From: Paremcibacter congregatus | GTDB lineage: Bacteria; Pseudomonadota; Alphaproteobacteria; Sphingomonadales; Emcibacteraceae | NCBI RefSeq assembly: GCF_006385135.1 | Contig: NZ_CP041025.1 | Coordinates: 62,001-126,000 of the forward strand | Length of the DNA stretch: 64,000 nucleotides | Direction: 5' to 3' | Part shown: positions 63,450-64,000 of the stretch, one piece after another | Position numbering within the stretch: the first letter of the stretch is position 1 | Layout: the number at the start of each line of letters is the position of its first letter | Notes under the pieces: model-generated | Database searches by the model: none | What the model saw: only the letters and a program-made list of their open reading frames with translations | Told to the model about the DNA's origin: nothing | Position numbers and translations under genes: made by a program

Positions 63450-64000
63450 CTATTCTGTAATCATCGGAAGTTTCAGGCCTTTTTCACGGGCGCAGTCGAT
63501 GGCGATGTCATAACCGGCGTCGGCGTGACGCATCACCCCGGTGCCGGGATCGTTCCACAGCACCCGGCCGAGTTTCTCCGCCGCATCGTCGGTGCCGTCG
63601 GCAAGGATCACCACCCCGGAATGCTGGGAGAAGCCCATGCCGACCCCGCCGCCGTGATGGAGGCTGACCCAGGTGGCCCCGCCTGCCGTATTGAGCAGCG
63701 CGTTGAGCAACGGCCAGTCGGACACGGCGTCGCTGCCGTCTTTCATGGCTTCGGTTTCCCGGTTGGGGCTGGCCACCGAACCACTGTCCAGATGATCGCG
63801 GCCGATAACCACGGGGGCTTTCAGCTCGCCGCTTCTGACCATTTCATTGAACGCCAGCCCCAGCCGGTGGCGATCGCCGAGTCCGACCCAGCAGATGCGC
63901 GCCGGCAGGCCCTGAAACTGGATACGCTCCCGGGCCATATCGAGCCAGTTATGCAGATGCGGATTGTCCGGGATCAGTTCCTTGACCTTCTGATCGGTCT
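63450..64000 (-). CDS. hutU: Urocanate hydratase, 3' part
   Basis: The C-terminal about 180 residues of HutU, which hydrates urocanate to imidazolone propionate with NAD+. The reading frame stays open through the right edge of the window (residues ending [18 protein letters not shown]), so the N-terminal part lies outside. The NAD-related [19 protein letters not shown] and [19 protein letters not shown] are present. First gene of hutUHG in this order. Confidence 0.95.
   Translation of the reverse strand, partial: TDQKVKELIPDNPHLHNWLDMARERIQFQGLPARICWVGLGDRHRLGLAFNEMVRSGELKAPVVIGRDHLDSGSVASPNRETEAMKDGSDAVSDWPLLNALLNTAGGATWVSLHHGGGVGMGFSQHSGVVILADGTDDAAEKLGRVLWNDPGTGVMRHADAGYDIAIDCAREKGLKLPMITE

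Overview
The window looks like chromosomal DNA of a free-living, aerobic alphaproteobacterium. The support is the gene order DUF3576-leuS-lptE-holA, the glnK-amt pair, a UbiH-type ubiquinone hydroxylase, a large TonB-dependent receptor, a CysD/CysNC sulfate activation pair and a Psp envelope-stress locus. No rRNA, tRNA, CRISPR array, insertion sequence or phage module was seen. Composition is moderately GC-rich throughout with AT-rich promoters. The order (Emcibacterales/Kordiimonadales-like) is only a guess.

Layout. 1-2 kb: leucine and aspartate-family synthesis (leuB 3' part, asd). 2-8.5 kb: a peptide-scavenging block (DUF885 secreted hydrolase, TonB receptor, M2 dipeptidase lipoprotein), each gene followed by a clear intrinsic terminator. 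8.5-13 kb, minus strand: LolA-like carrier, FtsK, a DapC-like aminotransferase. 13.2-16.4 kb: nitrogen control with two ammonium transporters and PII, with two sigma-54-type promoters. 16.7-25 kb: ubiH, folB plus an SDR, an isolated CHRD/PEP-CTERM protein with a sigma-54 promoter and two upstream palindromic sites, a solute-binding-like protein, a QueD/PTPS homologue, an OmpR-type regulator, ribA and a Bcr/CflA exporter. 25-28.2 kb: a PepSY protein, response regulator and histidine kinase operon.

28.3-32.2 kb: pspF divergent from pspA-pspB-pspC plus a second small PspC, a PspB-like protein and an L,D-transpeptidase. 32.3-38 kb: YggS, a TenI/ThiE-like protein, cysNC, cysD and a beta-barrel protein. 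38-45 kb: DUF3576 lipoprotein, leuS, lptE, holA, an isochorismatase-fold protein and a crotonase-fold protein, the last two with altered catalytic residues.

44.3-57.2 kb is the most distinctive region. It is a complete chemosensory operon (STAS, CheY, CheA, CheW, receptor, CheR, CheD, CheB, CheZ-like, STAS, receiver-PP2C phosphatase) with a divergent RsbW-type ATPase carrying a pseudo-receiver. It combines all parts of a CheA phosphorelay with all parts of a partner-switching (kinase/antagonist/phosphatase) module and contains no flagellar genes, so its output may be something other than flagellar switching. 57.2-64 kb: an Lrp-type regulator, a fatty-acyl-CoA-synthetase-like enzyme, an NSS symporter, and the histidine-degradation genes hutU (cut by the window edge), hutH and hutG.
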